8,140 nt of DNA from Actinomycetota bacterium (lineage in GTDB: Bacteria > Actinomycetota > Thermoleophilia > Solirubrobacterales > Solirubrobacteraceae), in the NCBI GenBank assembly GCA_005883255.1, contig VAXS01000157.1, positions 1-8,140 on the forward strand, read 5' to 3'. Positions 1 to 6,412 of the stretch are shown here, in pieces. The notes under the pieces were generated by a model that saw only the letters and a list, made by a program, of their open reading frames with translations, did not search any database and was not told the DNA's origin. Each line of letters begins with the position of its first letter. Positions within the stretch are counted from its first letter, which is position 1. The position numbers were made by a program, and so were the translations under genes.

Positions 1-2
1 AC

Positions 3-896
3 TCGATCGTCCTGGGTTCTACGAACGGCACCACTGTGGGCGGTGAAGCCTCCGTGGCGGATCCCTCCGCCACGTTCGTGAGCCCCGGCGCCGAGGACTT
101 CCACTTGCGGGCGCACGCGCCCGAGATCGACCAGGGACACTCCGGCCAGGGCGGCGAGATCGCCCAGGACGTCGACGGCGACGCGCGTCCGTTCGGCTCC
201 GCCTGGGACCTGGGCGCCGACGAGTTCGTCGAGCATGCCCCGTTCATCTCCCTGGCGGGGGCGAGCTCCGGGACGATCCTGGTCGGGCGGACGCTGTACT
301 TCGGCGTGGTGGGCGAGGATCCCGACCCGGGCGATTCGGTCGCGTATCACTGGACCTTCGGGGATGGCGGCGGCGCGAATGGCGCGACCGCGGCGCACGT
401 CTTCGCCGCCCCGGGCGCCTATACGGCGAGGGTCACCGCCACCGACACCTACGGCCGCACGGCCACGGCGACCGTCCCGGTCAGGGTGGTCTCCTCGTCG
501 CTGCTCAGCGGCGATCGGACGCCTCCGCGCGTGTCGATCGCCACGCCTCGCCCCGGTCAGAGGCTGCGGGAGCGCCGGACCGTGCCCGGGTTCAGGGGGC
601 GCGTGGCCGACGACAGCGGCGTGCGCAGCGTCGAGCTGGCCCTCTTCCGCCGGCGCGGGCGCGGCTGCCTGTGGTTCGACGGACGGCGCCGCTTCCGCGC
701 CGGGTCGTGCTCGCGGCCGCTCTGGTTCCGCGCTCTCATCAACGACTTCGCCTGGGGCTACTCGTTCTCCCGCAGCGTCCGTCCCGCCCCCGGGCCGTAT
801 TCGCTCGAGATCCGCGCCACCGACATCGTCGGGAACCGGACCGCCCGGGTGAGCGCGCGCACCCGGACACTGGTCGCCTTCCGCTTCACGCGCTGA
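3..896 (+). CDS. C-terminal part of a beta-helix / PKD-domain surface or secreted protein (5' end outside the window)
   Basis: The frame is open from the first bases of the window to the TGA at 894-896, so the gene starts upstream; a GTG at 36 is internal and not a believable start. About 297 residues are visible. The first ~75 (DFHLRAHAPEIDQG, then DVDGDARP and DLGADEF) match the closing segment of parallel beta-helix 'choice-of-anchor' proteins. A PKD domain follows at about 240-491, with the hallmark YHWTFGDGG and a late GAYTARVTATD strand. The C-terminal third (about 510-893) begins TPPRVSIATPRPGQ and ends with YSLEIRATDIVGN, like the Ig-like modules of large actinobacterial extracellular proteins, and carries two cysteines (GCLW and GSCSRP) that could form a disulfide. 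There is no LPXTG motif or membrane anchor at the end. Export, an adhesive or polysaccharide-binding role, and the lack of any link to the biosynthetic genes downstream are inferred. The exact ligand or function cannot be read from this part. Confidence 0.85.
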   Translation, partial: SIVLGSTNGTTVGGEASVADPSATFVSPGAEDFHLRAHAPEIDQGHSGQGGEIAQDVDGDARPFGSAWDLGADEFVEHAPFISLAGASSGTILVGRTLYFGVVGEDPDPGDSVAYHWTFGDGGGANGATAAHVFAAPGAYTARVTATDTYGRTATATVPVRVVSSSLLSGDRTPPRVSIATPRPGQRLRERRTVPGFRGRVADDSGVRSVELALFRRRGRGCLWFDGRRRFRAGSCSRPLWFRALINDFAWGYSFSRSVRPAPGPYSLEIRATDIVGNRTARVSARTRTLVAFRFTR

Positions 897-928
897 GGGG
901 GAAAGGTCGGGCCCGCGCTGTCTCGGGC

Positions 929-934
929 TAGGCT
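929..934 (+). promoter_or_regulatory. TAGGCT -10-like element, probable leaderless start of the methyltransferase gene
   Basis: TAGGCT fits the actinobacterial -10 pattern TAnnnT and lies 6 nt before GTG 941. No Shine-Dalgarno sequence precedes that GTG, so transcription probably begins at or next to the start codon. The same hexamer precedes the oxidoreductase gene at 5414. No clear -35 is visible. A weak 5-bp inverted repeat (GCCCG 911-915, CGGGC 924-928) abuts it on the 5' side. Confidence 0.5.
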
Positions 935-940
935 CCGGTG

Positions 941-1676
941 GTGGACCCCGACGAGCAGCGCCGTGCGATCCTCGACCAGTGGGAGCGCTCCGCCGCCGGC
1001 TGGCGCGTCCGCCGCGCCGAGCTGCAGCGGGTGGCGGCGCCCGTGTCGCAGTGGATGGTGGAGGCGATCGCGCCCCAGCCCGGCGAGACCATCCTCGAGT
1101 TGGCGGCCGGCCCCGGTCGAGGACGTGGTCGAGCAACGGCGCATAGAGGCGGAGTGGATCGACCTGCCGGCGGCCAGCGTGGACGCCGTGCTGTGCCGCT
1201 GGGGCTACATGCTGATGACCGACCCCGGGGCCGCGCTGCGCGAGACCCGCCGGGTGCTGCGGCCCGGCGGCCGGCTGGCGCTGGCCGCCTGGGGCACGGC
1301 CGCCGAGAACTCGTGGGCCTCGGCCGGGGCCGACGCCGTCCGCCGCCTCCTGGGCCAGCCCCCGCCCGACCCGGCCGGGCCCGGCATGTTCGCCTTCGCA
1401 GCCCCCGGTCGCCTCGAGCAGCTCCTCGAGGACGCCGGCTTCACCGAGCCGCTGGTCGACTCGGTCGACCTCCGCTTCGTGCACCCCTCCTTCCAGCACT
1501 GGTGGGAGGCGCGCCTGGACTGCGCCGTCCCGTTCGCCGACGCCCTGGCCGGCCGCCCGGAGGCCGACGTCCAGCAGGTGCGCAGCGAGCTGGAGCGCGC
1601 GCTCGAGCCCTACCGCACCGACGACGGCGGCCTCGCGATCCCCGGCCGGGCGCTGGTGGCGGCGGCCCGCGCCTGA
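941..1676 (+). pseudogene. class I SAM-dependent methyltransferase, internally deleted and frameshifted
   Basis: The gene lies in two frames. From GTG 941 (GTG 938 is the alternative) to about 1117 it encodes 59 residues with DQWERSAAGW near the start and motif I, ILELAAGPG, at the end. The rest of the protein is one base phase away, from about 1116 (VEDVVEQRRIEAEWIDLP) to TGA 1674-1676. That part holds [15 protein letters not shown] (motif IV region), the post-motif [15 protein letters not shown], and a C-terminal segment ending in [10 protein letters not shown]. In relatives roughly 35 residues separate the GPG of motif I from the strand before AEWIDL: the rest of the SAM loop, the acidic residue that binds the ribose, and the following helix. 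Here they are absent and the frame changes. The translated product would lack a cofactor site. A real deletion or an assembly loss would look the same. The substrate is unknown; relatives are annotated only as methyltransferase-domain proteins. Confidence 0.75.
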
Positions 1677-1699
1677 GCGGGCCCGGAACCCGACTCAGG
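1672..1699 (+). terminator. inverted repeat over the methyltransferase stop codon, possible terminator or operator
   Basis: CCTGAG (1672-1677) pairs with CTCAGG (1694-1699), and CGGG (1678-1681) pairs with CCCG (1689-1692), with one bulged A at 1693 and a 7-nt loop. This gives a 10-bp stem with no T-run after it, as is common in GC-rich bacteria. It includes the TGA of the methyltransferase and directly abuts the TAGGGT element of ilvC, so it could end the upstream transcript or bind a regulator. Which of these applies is not shown by the sequence. Confidence 0.5.
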
Positions 1700-1705
1700 T
1701 AGGGT
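1700..1705 (+). promoter_or_regulatory. TAGGGT -10-like element upstream of ilvC
   Basis: TAGGGT (TAnnnT pattern) lies 9 nt before GTG 1715. The stretch AGGTAGGG could also be read as a poor Shine-Dalgarno site, but the position matches the hexamers before the methyltransferase, aminotransferase and oxidoreductase genes, which favours a leaderless or near-leaderless promoter. No -35 is recognisable. Confidence 0.45.
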
Positions 1706-1714
1706 CACGCGCCC

Positions 1715-2547
1715 GTGTTCTACGACGACGACGCCGACCTCTCCCGGCTCGACGGCCGCACCGTGGCCATCATCGGCTACGGCTCGCAGGGCCACGCCCA
1801 CGCCCTGAACCTGAGGGACGCGGGCGTGGACGTGGTGGTCGGCCTGCGCCCCGAGTCCTCCTCCGCGGACAAGGCCCGCCAGGAGGGCCTGGAGGTGCTC
1901 CCCGTGGCGGACGCCGCCTCCCGCGGCGACGTGGTGATGATGCTCGTCCCCGACGAGCTGCACCGGCAGGTGTGGGAGGGCGAGGTCCGCGACGGCATCG
2001 CCGCCGGCAACCTGCTCATGTTCGGGCACGGCTTCTCCATCCACTTCGACGAGGTCGAGCCGCCGCCCGACGTGGACGTGGCGATGGTCGCCCCCAAGGG
2101 CCCCGGGCATCTGGTCCGGCGCCAGTATGCGGAGGGCCGCGGGGTCCCGGCCCTGATCGCGGTCCACCAGGACGCCACCGGCGACGCCCGGGCGCTGGCC
2201 CTGGCCTACGCGAAGAGCATCGGCGCCACGCGGGCCGGGGTGATCGAGACCACGTTCAAGGACGAGACCGAGACCGACCTGTTGGGATGCGCTACTCGAT
2301 CTCCAACACCGCCGAGTACGGCGACCTCACCCGCGGGCGCCGGGTGATCGGCGAGCCCACCCGTCAGGCGATGCAGGAGCTGCTGCGACAGATCCAGGAC
2401 GGGTCCTTCGCGCGCGAGTGGATCGCCGAGAACCGGGCCGGCCAGGAGAGCTTCAAGCGTATGCGCGAGGAGCAGGCCGACCACCAGATCGAGCGCGAGG
2501 GCAGGGAGCTGCGCTCGATGATGGACTGGATCGAGACCGACTTCTGA
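1715..2547 (+). pseudogene. ilvC: ketol-acid reductoisomerase, short class I form, with an internal deletion and frameshift
   Basis: KARI converts 2-acetolactate (or 2-aceto-2-hydroxybutyrate) to the dihydroxy acid with NADPH and Mg2+ in valine, isoleucine and leucine synthesis. From GTG 1715 the frame encodes [15 protein letters not shown], the Rossmann motif [10 protein letters not shown] (21-30), the phosphate-binding stretch GLRPESSS (43-50), catalytic His105 in FGHGFSIH, and APKGPGH (126-132). It continues to ETETDL, where Asp188 is the first metal ligand. The family should then run FGEQ, about 50 further residues, then MRYSIS. Instead only five bases (2282-2286) separate the Leu codon from ATG 2287, and [13 protein letters not shown] to the end (TGA 2545-2547) lies in another frame. 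Usual family spacing implies about 157 nt lost, with the second Asp/Glu-site ligand (GEQ) and both glutamates of the CLHE motif. Restoring them gives about 331 residues, the normal length. As read, the enzyme cannot work. The identification is certain; whether the lesion is biological is not. Confidence 0.9.
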
Positions 2548-2552
2548 GGCGC

Positions 2553-2571
2553 CTCCCGGCGACGCCGGGGG
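2553..2571 (+). terminator. hairpin between ilvC and the aminotransferase gene
   Basis: CCCGGC (2555-2560) and GCCGGG (2564-2569) form a perfect 6-bp stem around the loop GAC. A T-G and a C-G pair (2554/2570, 2553/2571) extend it to 8 bp. It starts 5 nt after the ilvC stop and has no T-run. It is a plausible terminator for ilvC, sitting just before the next TAnnnT element. Confidence 0.45.
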
Positions 2572-2578
2572 CCTCCGC

Positions 2579-2584
2579 TAAGGT
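2579..2584 (+). promoter_or_regulatory. TAAGGT -10-like element upstream of the aminotransferase gene
   Basis: TAAGGT fits TAnnnT and ends 10 nt before ATG 2595. The intervening bases hold no purine-rich ribosome site, so the gene probably starts a transcript with a very short or no leader. No -35 is recognisable. Confidence 0.45.
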
Positions 2585-2594
2585 TGGCCGCCCA

Positions 2595-3779
2595 ATGGCG
2601 GGCGCCAATCCGTTCATCAAGCAGTACCTGATGACCGCGGGACCGACCCCGGTCCCGCCGCGCGTGCAGGCGGCGCTGGCCGAGCCCGTCGTCTACCACC
2701 GGGCGCCCGACTTCGACGCGCTGTTCGCGCGGGTCCTGGCCCGCCTTCCCGGCGTCTTCCAGACCGGCAACGACGTCATCGTCCTCACCTCCAGTGGCAC
2801 CGGCGCCATGGAGTCGGCGGTGGCCAACCTGGTCCGGCCGGGCCAGCCGATCCTGGCCTGCGCCGGGGGAAAGTTCGGTGAGCGCTGGCTGGAGCTGGGG
2901 GAGGCGTTCGGGGCCGACGTCCTGGCCCACGAGCCCGAGTGGGGGGCGCGCATCGACCCGGCCGACGTCGACCGGCTGCTGGCGGGGAGGCCCGAGATCG
3001 AGGTGGTGTTCGCCACCTTGTCGGAGACGTCCACCGGCGTGGTGCACGACGTGCGGGGGCTGGCCGAGGTGGCCCGCGGCCACGAGGTGCTGCTGGTGGT
3101 GGACGCCATCTCCGGCCTGGGCGCCACCGAGCTGCGCCAGGACGAGTGGGGCGTGGACGTGGTGGTCGCCGGCTCGCAGAAGGCGCTGATGTGCCCGCCA
3201 GGCCTGGGCTTCGTGAGCGCGTCGCAGCGCGCGCTGGACTTCGCCGCCGCGCGACCCGCCCCGCGCGGCGCCTACTACTTCGACTGGGCGCGGGCGATCG
3301 CCGAGCAGCGCAAGCGCGTGCCGGCGACGCCGTTCACCCCCGCGGTGTCGCTGGTCAAGGCGCTCGACGTGGCCCTGGAGCTCATCGAGGAGGAGGGGCT
3401 GGACCGTATCCTGGCCCGCCACGACCTGCTGGCCCGGGCCACTCGCGGCGGCGTCCGCGCGCTGGGGCTCGACGTCTTCGGCGACCCCGACGAGCGCTCG
3501 ACCGTGGTCACCGCGGTCGAGCTGCCCGACTCGATCGACGGCGGCCAGGTTCCCCGGCTGCTGCGCGAGCGCGGGATCGTGGCGAACGGGGGACAGGGCC
3601 AGCTCCAGGGCCGCATCCTGCGCATCGCCCACTGCGGGTACTTCGGCGCCTTCGACGTCGTGGTCAGCCTGGCGGGGCTGGAGCTGGCGCTGCAGGAGCT
3701 GGGCGCCGACGTCGAGCTCGGCGCCGGCGTGGCCGGCGCGCAGCAGGTGTTCGCCGAGGCGGGCATCCCCGTCGCGTGA
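2595..3779 (+). CDS. class V PLP aminotransferase (serine-pyruvate / alanine-glyoxylate type), probably serving serine synthesis
   Basis: This intact 394-residue protein has the fold-type I, class V aminotransferase layout. It begins with the LMTAGPTPVPP substrate-loop motif (12-22) and continues with TSSGTGAMESAV (65-76), the PLP-phosphate loop. SETSTGV follows at 143-149, then the pyridine-binding Asp170 in LLVVDAISG, and Schiff-base Lys196 in AGSQKALMCPPG. The C-terminal domain ends with RILRIAHCGYFGAFDV, which includes a conserved substrate-carboxylate arginine. ATG 2595 is chosen because it lies 10 nt after TAAGGT and gives the family's usual length; Met13 is a weaker alternative. The stop overlaps the first possible serA start (GTGA, 3776-3779), so the two genes are likely co-translated. 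With serA next door and no serC in view, the likely role is amination of 3-phosphohydroxypyruvate (or of hydroxypyruvate/glyoxylate) with an amino donor. The family is certain; the substrate is inferred from context only. Confidence 0.92.
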   Translation: MAGANPFIKQYLMTAGPTPVPPRVQAALAEPVVYHRAPDFDALFARVLARLPGVFQTGNDVIVLTSSGTGAMESAVANLVRPGQPILACAGGKFGERWLELGEAFGADVLAHEPEWGARIDPADVDRLLAGRPEIEVVFATLSETSTGVVHDVRGLAEVARGHEVLLVVDAISGLGATELRQDEWGVDVVVAGSQKALMCPPGLGFVSASQRALDFAAARPAPRGAYYFDWARAIAEQRKRVPATPFTPAVSLVKALDVALELIEEEGLDRILARHDLLARATRGGVRALGLDVFGDPDERSTVVTAVELPDSIDGGQVPRLLRERGIVANGGQGQLQGRILRIAHCGYFGAFDVVVSLAGLELALQELGADVELGAGVAGAQQVFAEAGIPVA

Positions 3780-5416
3780 CGCCGACTGGACGGAGGCACA
3801 AGGTAACTCCTCGAGTCCTGGTCAAGGAGCAGATCGCCGACGCCGGCGTGGACCTCCTGCGCGAGGCCGGCTTCGACGTGGACCTGGGCGTCGACTGGTC
3901 CGACGAGGAGCTGGCAGAGCGCATCGGTGACTACGAGGGCATCGTGATCCGGTCGGCGACCAAGCTCGACGCCGAGCTCCTGGCCCGCGCCGACCGGCTG
4001 AAGGTGATCGGCCGGGCCGGGATCGGGGTGGACAACGTGGACGTGGACGCCGCCACCAAGCGGGGCATCGTGGTGGCCAACGCGCCGCAGTCCAACATCG
4101 TGGCCGCGGCCGAGCACACGATGGCGCTGATGCTGGCGCTGGCTCGCAACGTCCCGCGAGCGCACGCCTCGCTCACCGCCGGCCGCTGGGAGCGCTCGGA
4201 GCTGGGCGGCGCCGAGCTCTACGAGAAGACGCTGGGCATCCTGGGCTTCGGCCGCATCGGCCAGCTCGTGGCCCAGCGGGCCAAGGGGTTCGGGATGCAC
4301 GTGCTGGCCTTCGACCCCTTCGTGTCCGCCGAGCGCTTCCGCGAGCTCGGCGTCGAGCAGGCCTCGAGCTCCGACGACCTGTACGCCCGGGCCGACTTCA
4401 TCAGCCTGCACCTCCCACGCACCGACGACACGCGCGGCTGGCTGGACGCGGACGCGTTCGCCCGGATGCGCGAGGGCGTGCGGGTGGTCAACTGCGCGCG
4501 CGGGGAGCTGGTGGTGGACGAGGCGCTCAAGGACGCCCTGGACTCCGGCAAGGTGGCGGGGGCGGCGCTCGACGTGTTCTCCGAGGAGCCGGTGGGCGAG
4601 CACCCGCTGTTCGGCTACGACAACGTGGTGGTCACTCCGCACCTGGGCGCCTCCACCGCCGAGGCGCAGGACCGCGCCGGCGTCCAGACCGCCGAGCAGG
4701 TGGTGGCCGCGCTCACCGGCGGGGTGGTCAGCACCGCGGTGAACATCCCGGCCGTGGCGCCCGAGGACATGGAGGTGCTGGGGCCGTTCGTTCCGCTGTG
4801 CGAGCACCTGGGTCGCATCGGAATGGCCCTGGCCGAGGGCTCGTCGGTGGACCGCGTCGAGGTCGAGTTGCTGGGCCACATCGCCGAGCGCGACACGCGA
4901 CTGCTGTCGCTGGCCGTGCTGCTGGGCGTGCTGGCGGGGCATACCGAGGAGGAGGTCAACCTGGTCAACGCGCCGTCGCTGGCCGAGGAGCGGGGCATCG
5001 ACGTGGTGGAGACCAAGCGCACTTCGGCCCGCGACTTCACCGACCTGGTCCGGGTGACGGTGGTGAGCGGCGAGCAGGGCGTACGGGTGGTCGGCACCAA
5101 CCTGGGGCGCCGCGACCGCCCGCACCTGCTCGAGGTCTGGGGACAACGCTTCAACATCCAGCTCGAGGAGCACGTGACGCTGTTCCGCTACTCCGACGTG
5201 CCGGGCATGATCGGGCGCGTGGGCACCGTGTTCGGCGACCACGGGATCAACATCGTGTCGGCGGCCGTGGGCCGTCAGCCCGACGGCGACGAGCCCAACG
5301 ACGGCGGGCTGGCGGCCATGGCCATCACCACCGACGCGCCCGTCTCGCCCGCGGTGATCCAGGAGATCGTGGCCGGTGGCGGGTTCGTGGACGGGCGCAC
5401 GGTCACTCTCCAATAG
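3776..5416 (+). CDS. serA: D-3-phosphoglycerate dehydrogenase
   Basis: SerA oxidises 3-phosphoglycerate to 3-phosphohydroxypyruvate with NAD+, the first step of serine synthesis. Numbered from codon 3803, the protein has 537 residues: a substrate domain opening PRVLVKEQIADAG, and RAGIGVDNVD (71-80). The NAD domain follows, with GFGRIG (148-153) and ribose-binding Asp171. The catalytic set is Arg233 (NCARGELV), Glu262 (SEEP) and His280 (TPHLGAST). After about 315 come the intervening (ASB-type) domain and a C-terminal ACT domain (457-537, VTLFRYSDVPGMIGRVG), the usual site of serine feedback. This is the long, four-part form seen in actinobacteria. The start is uncertain. GTG 3776 overlaps the aminotransferase TGA and is the only standard start nearby, adding nine unconserved residues. 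A GGAGG at 3792-3796 instead points to codon 3803, which is GTA. The frame is unbroken to TAG 5414-5416. An acidic insert (DGDEPND, ~494-500) in the ACT domain is slightly unusual. Confidence 0.95.
   Translation: MTPTGRRHKVTPRVLVKEQIADAGVDLLREAGFDVDLGVDWSDEELAERIGDYEGIVIRSATKLDAELLARADRLKVIGRAGIGVDNVDVDAATKRGIVVANAPQSNIVAAAEHTMALMLALARNVPRAHASLTAGRWERSELGGAELYEKTLGILGFGRIGQLVAQRAKGFGMHVLAFDPFVSAERFRELGVEQASSSDDLYARADFISLHLPRTDDTRGWLDADAFARMREGVRVVNCARGELVVDEALKDALDSGKVAGAALDVFSEEPVGEHPLFGYDNVVVTPHLGASTAEAQDRAGVQTAEQVVAALTGGVVSTAVNIPAVAPEDMEVLGPFVPLCEHLGRIGMALAEGSSVDRVEVELLGHIAERDTRLLSLAVLLGVLAGHTEEEVNLVNAPSLAEERGIDVVETKRTSARDFTDLVRVTVVSGEQGVRVVGTNLGRRDRPHLLEVWGQRFNIQLEEHVTLFRYSDVPGMIGRVGTVFGDHGINIVSAAVGRQPDGDEPNDGGLAAMAITTDAPVSPAVIQEIVAGGGFVDGRTVTLQ
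3792..3796 (+). promoter_or_regulatory. Shine-Dalgarno site GGAGG of serA
   Basis: GGAGG with a 6-nt spacer points to codon 3803 (GTA), where homologous SerA proteins begin. It lies inside the reading frame if GTG 3776 is the start. Its strength and placement are the main reason to doubt the 3776 start. Confidence 0.55.
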
Positions 5417-5419
5417 GCT
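5414..5419 (+). promoter_or_regulatory. TAGGCT -10-like element overlapping the serA stop codon
   Basis: The TAG stop of serA forms the first half of TAGGCT, identical to the hexamer at 929-934. It ends 9 nt before ATG 5429 of the oxidoreductase gene, which has no Shine-Dalgarno site (the gap reads GCCCGCGGG). A leaderless promoter for the oxidoreductase-leuA pair is likely; read-through from serA is also possible. Confidence 0.5.
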
Positions 5420-5428
5420 GCCCGCGGG

Positions 5429-6412
5429 ATGCGGGCGGTGGTGATTACGCGGCACGGCCCGCCGGAGGTCCTTCAGGTTCGCGACCTCCCGGCGCCGGAG
5501 CGGCCCCTGGGCGGGCAGGTCCTGGTCGACGTGCGCGCCGCGGGGATCAACTTCGCCGACACGATGGCGCGGATGGGCCTCTACCCGGACGCGCCGAAGC
5601 CGCCGTCGGTGGTGGGCTACGAGGTGGCGGGGGAGGTGGCGGCGGTGGGGCCCGGGGTCGACGGCCTGGGCCCAGGCGACCGCGTGGTAGCCGGCACGCG
5701 CTTCGGCGGCTACGCCGAGCAGGTGGTGGTCAAGGCCGCGGACACGGTGCCGCTGCCCGACCGCCTGTCGTTCGAGGAGGGCGCGGCGGTGCCGGTCAAC
5801 TACGCCACCGCCTGGGCGGGGCTGGTGCGCTACGGGGGCCTGCGCGCCGGAGAGCGGGTGCTGATCCACGCCGCCGCCGGCGGGGTGGGCACGGCGGCCA
5901 CCCAGATCGCCAAGCACGTCGGCGCCGAGGTCCACGGCACCGCGTCGCCCGGCAAGCACGACGCGATCCGCGCCAACGGCGTGGACCATCCGATCGACTA
6001 CACCCGGCCCGGCTGGGAGCGGGACGCGCCCCGGTTCGACGTGATCATGGACGCGATCGGCGGCCGCAGCTTCCGCGTCGACTACGAGCTGCTGAAGACC
6101 GGTGGGCGCCTGGTGTGCTTCGGCGCCTCGGCGGTGGCGCCCGGCGAGCGGCGCAACGTGCTGGCGGCGCTGCGGACGGTGGTGCGGATGCCCCGGTTCA
6201 ACCTGGTCCGCCAGATGCGCGAGTCGAAAGCCGTGATCGGGCTGAACATGCTGGCCCTGTGGGACGAGGCCGGCAGCCTGGACGAGTGGATCGGCCCGCT
6301 GCGCGAGCTGATCGAGGACGGGACGGCCCGCCCGCTGGTGGCCGAGGCTTTCCCGTTCGAGCGGGCGGCGGAGGCCCATCGGATGATCGCCGAGCGCCGA
6401 AGGAGCAGCGAC
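5429..6412 (+). CDS. zinc-independent MDR-family oxidoreductase (NADPH:quinone reductase / VAT1-like), 3' end lost, in frame with leuA
   Basis: This is a medium-chain dehydrogenase/reductase of the quinone-oxidoreductase type, which transfers hydride from NADPH to quinones or enone carbonyls in the cytoplasm. From ATG 5429, residues 1-120 form the GroES-like domain (MRAVVITRHGPPEVLQV; AGINFADTMARMGLYP; VVGYEVAGEV). AAAGGVG (148-154) is the NADPH loop of the Rossmann domain. YELLKTGGRLVCFGAS (219-234) and PRFNLVRQM to GLNMLALWDE (255-280) resemble VAT1-like members. The catalytic and structural zinc cysteines of alcohol dehydrogenases are absent. The protein follows the family up to FERAAEAHRMIAERR (310-324). 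The usual ending, of the type NVGKVVL plus a stop, is missing; the frame runs RSSD into the leuA start with no stop. So either the stop was lost and a fusion is made, or the last few residues and any gap to leuA were deleted. The natural substrate and the link to leucine synthesis are unknown. Confidence 0.85.
6400..6405 (+). promoter_or_regulatory. Shine-Dalgarno site AAGGAG of leuA
   Basis: AAGGAG lies 7 nt before GTG 6413, ideal spacing. It sits inside the open frame of the oxidoreductase and is the main evidence that leuA is translated from its own start. The bases GTGA at 6413-6416 also hold a TGA in another frame, the usual shape of a stop-start overlap. Confidence 0.7.

Noticed and set aside
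36..38. GTG 36 as the start of the PKD-domain gene
   Set aside because: The frame is open to the window edge and the sequence before and after it looks like the middle of a beta-helix domain, with no ribosome site or TAnnnT element in place.
908..928. Palindrome CGGGCCCG and 5-bp repeat as a terminator of the PKD gene
   Set aside because: The stem is only 5 bp with an 8-nt loop and no T-run; short GC repeats of this kind are expected by chance at this base composition.
2364..3632. 422-codon open frame on the minus strand
   Set aside because: It is antisense to the aminotransferase, low in complexity, with no recognisable motif; a product of third-position GC bias.
2939..3775. Upstream extension of the serA frame to GTG 2939
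   Set aside because: The extension overlaps the aminotransferase and reads as an Arg/Gly/Ala-rich shadow; SerA homology starts only near 3803.
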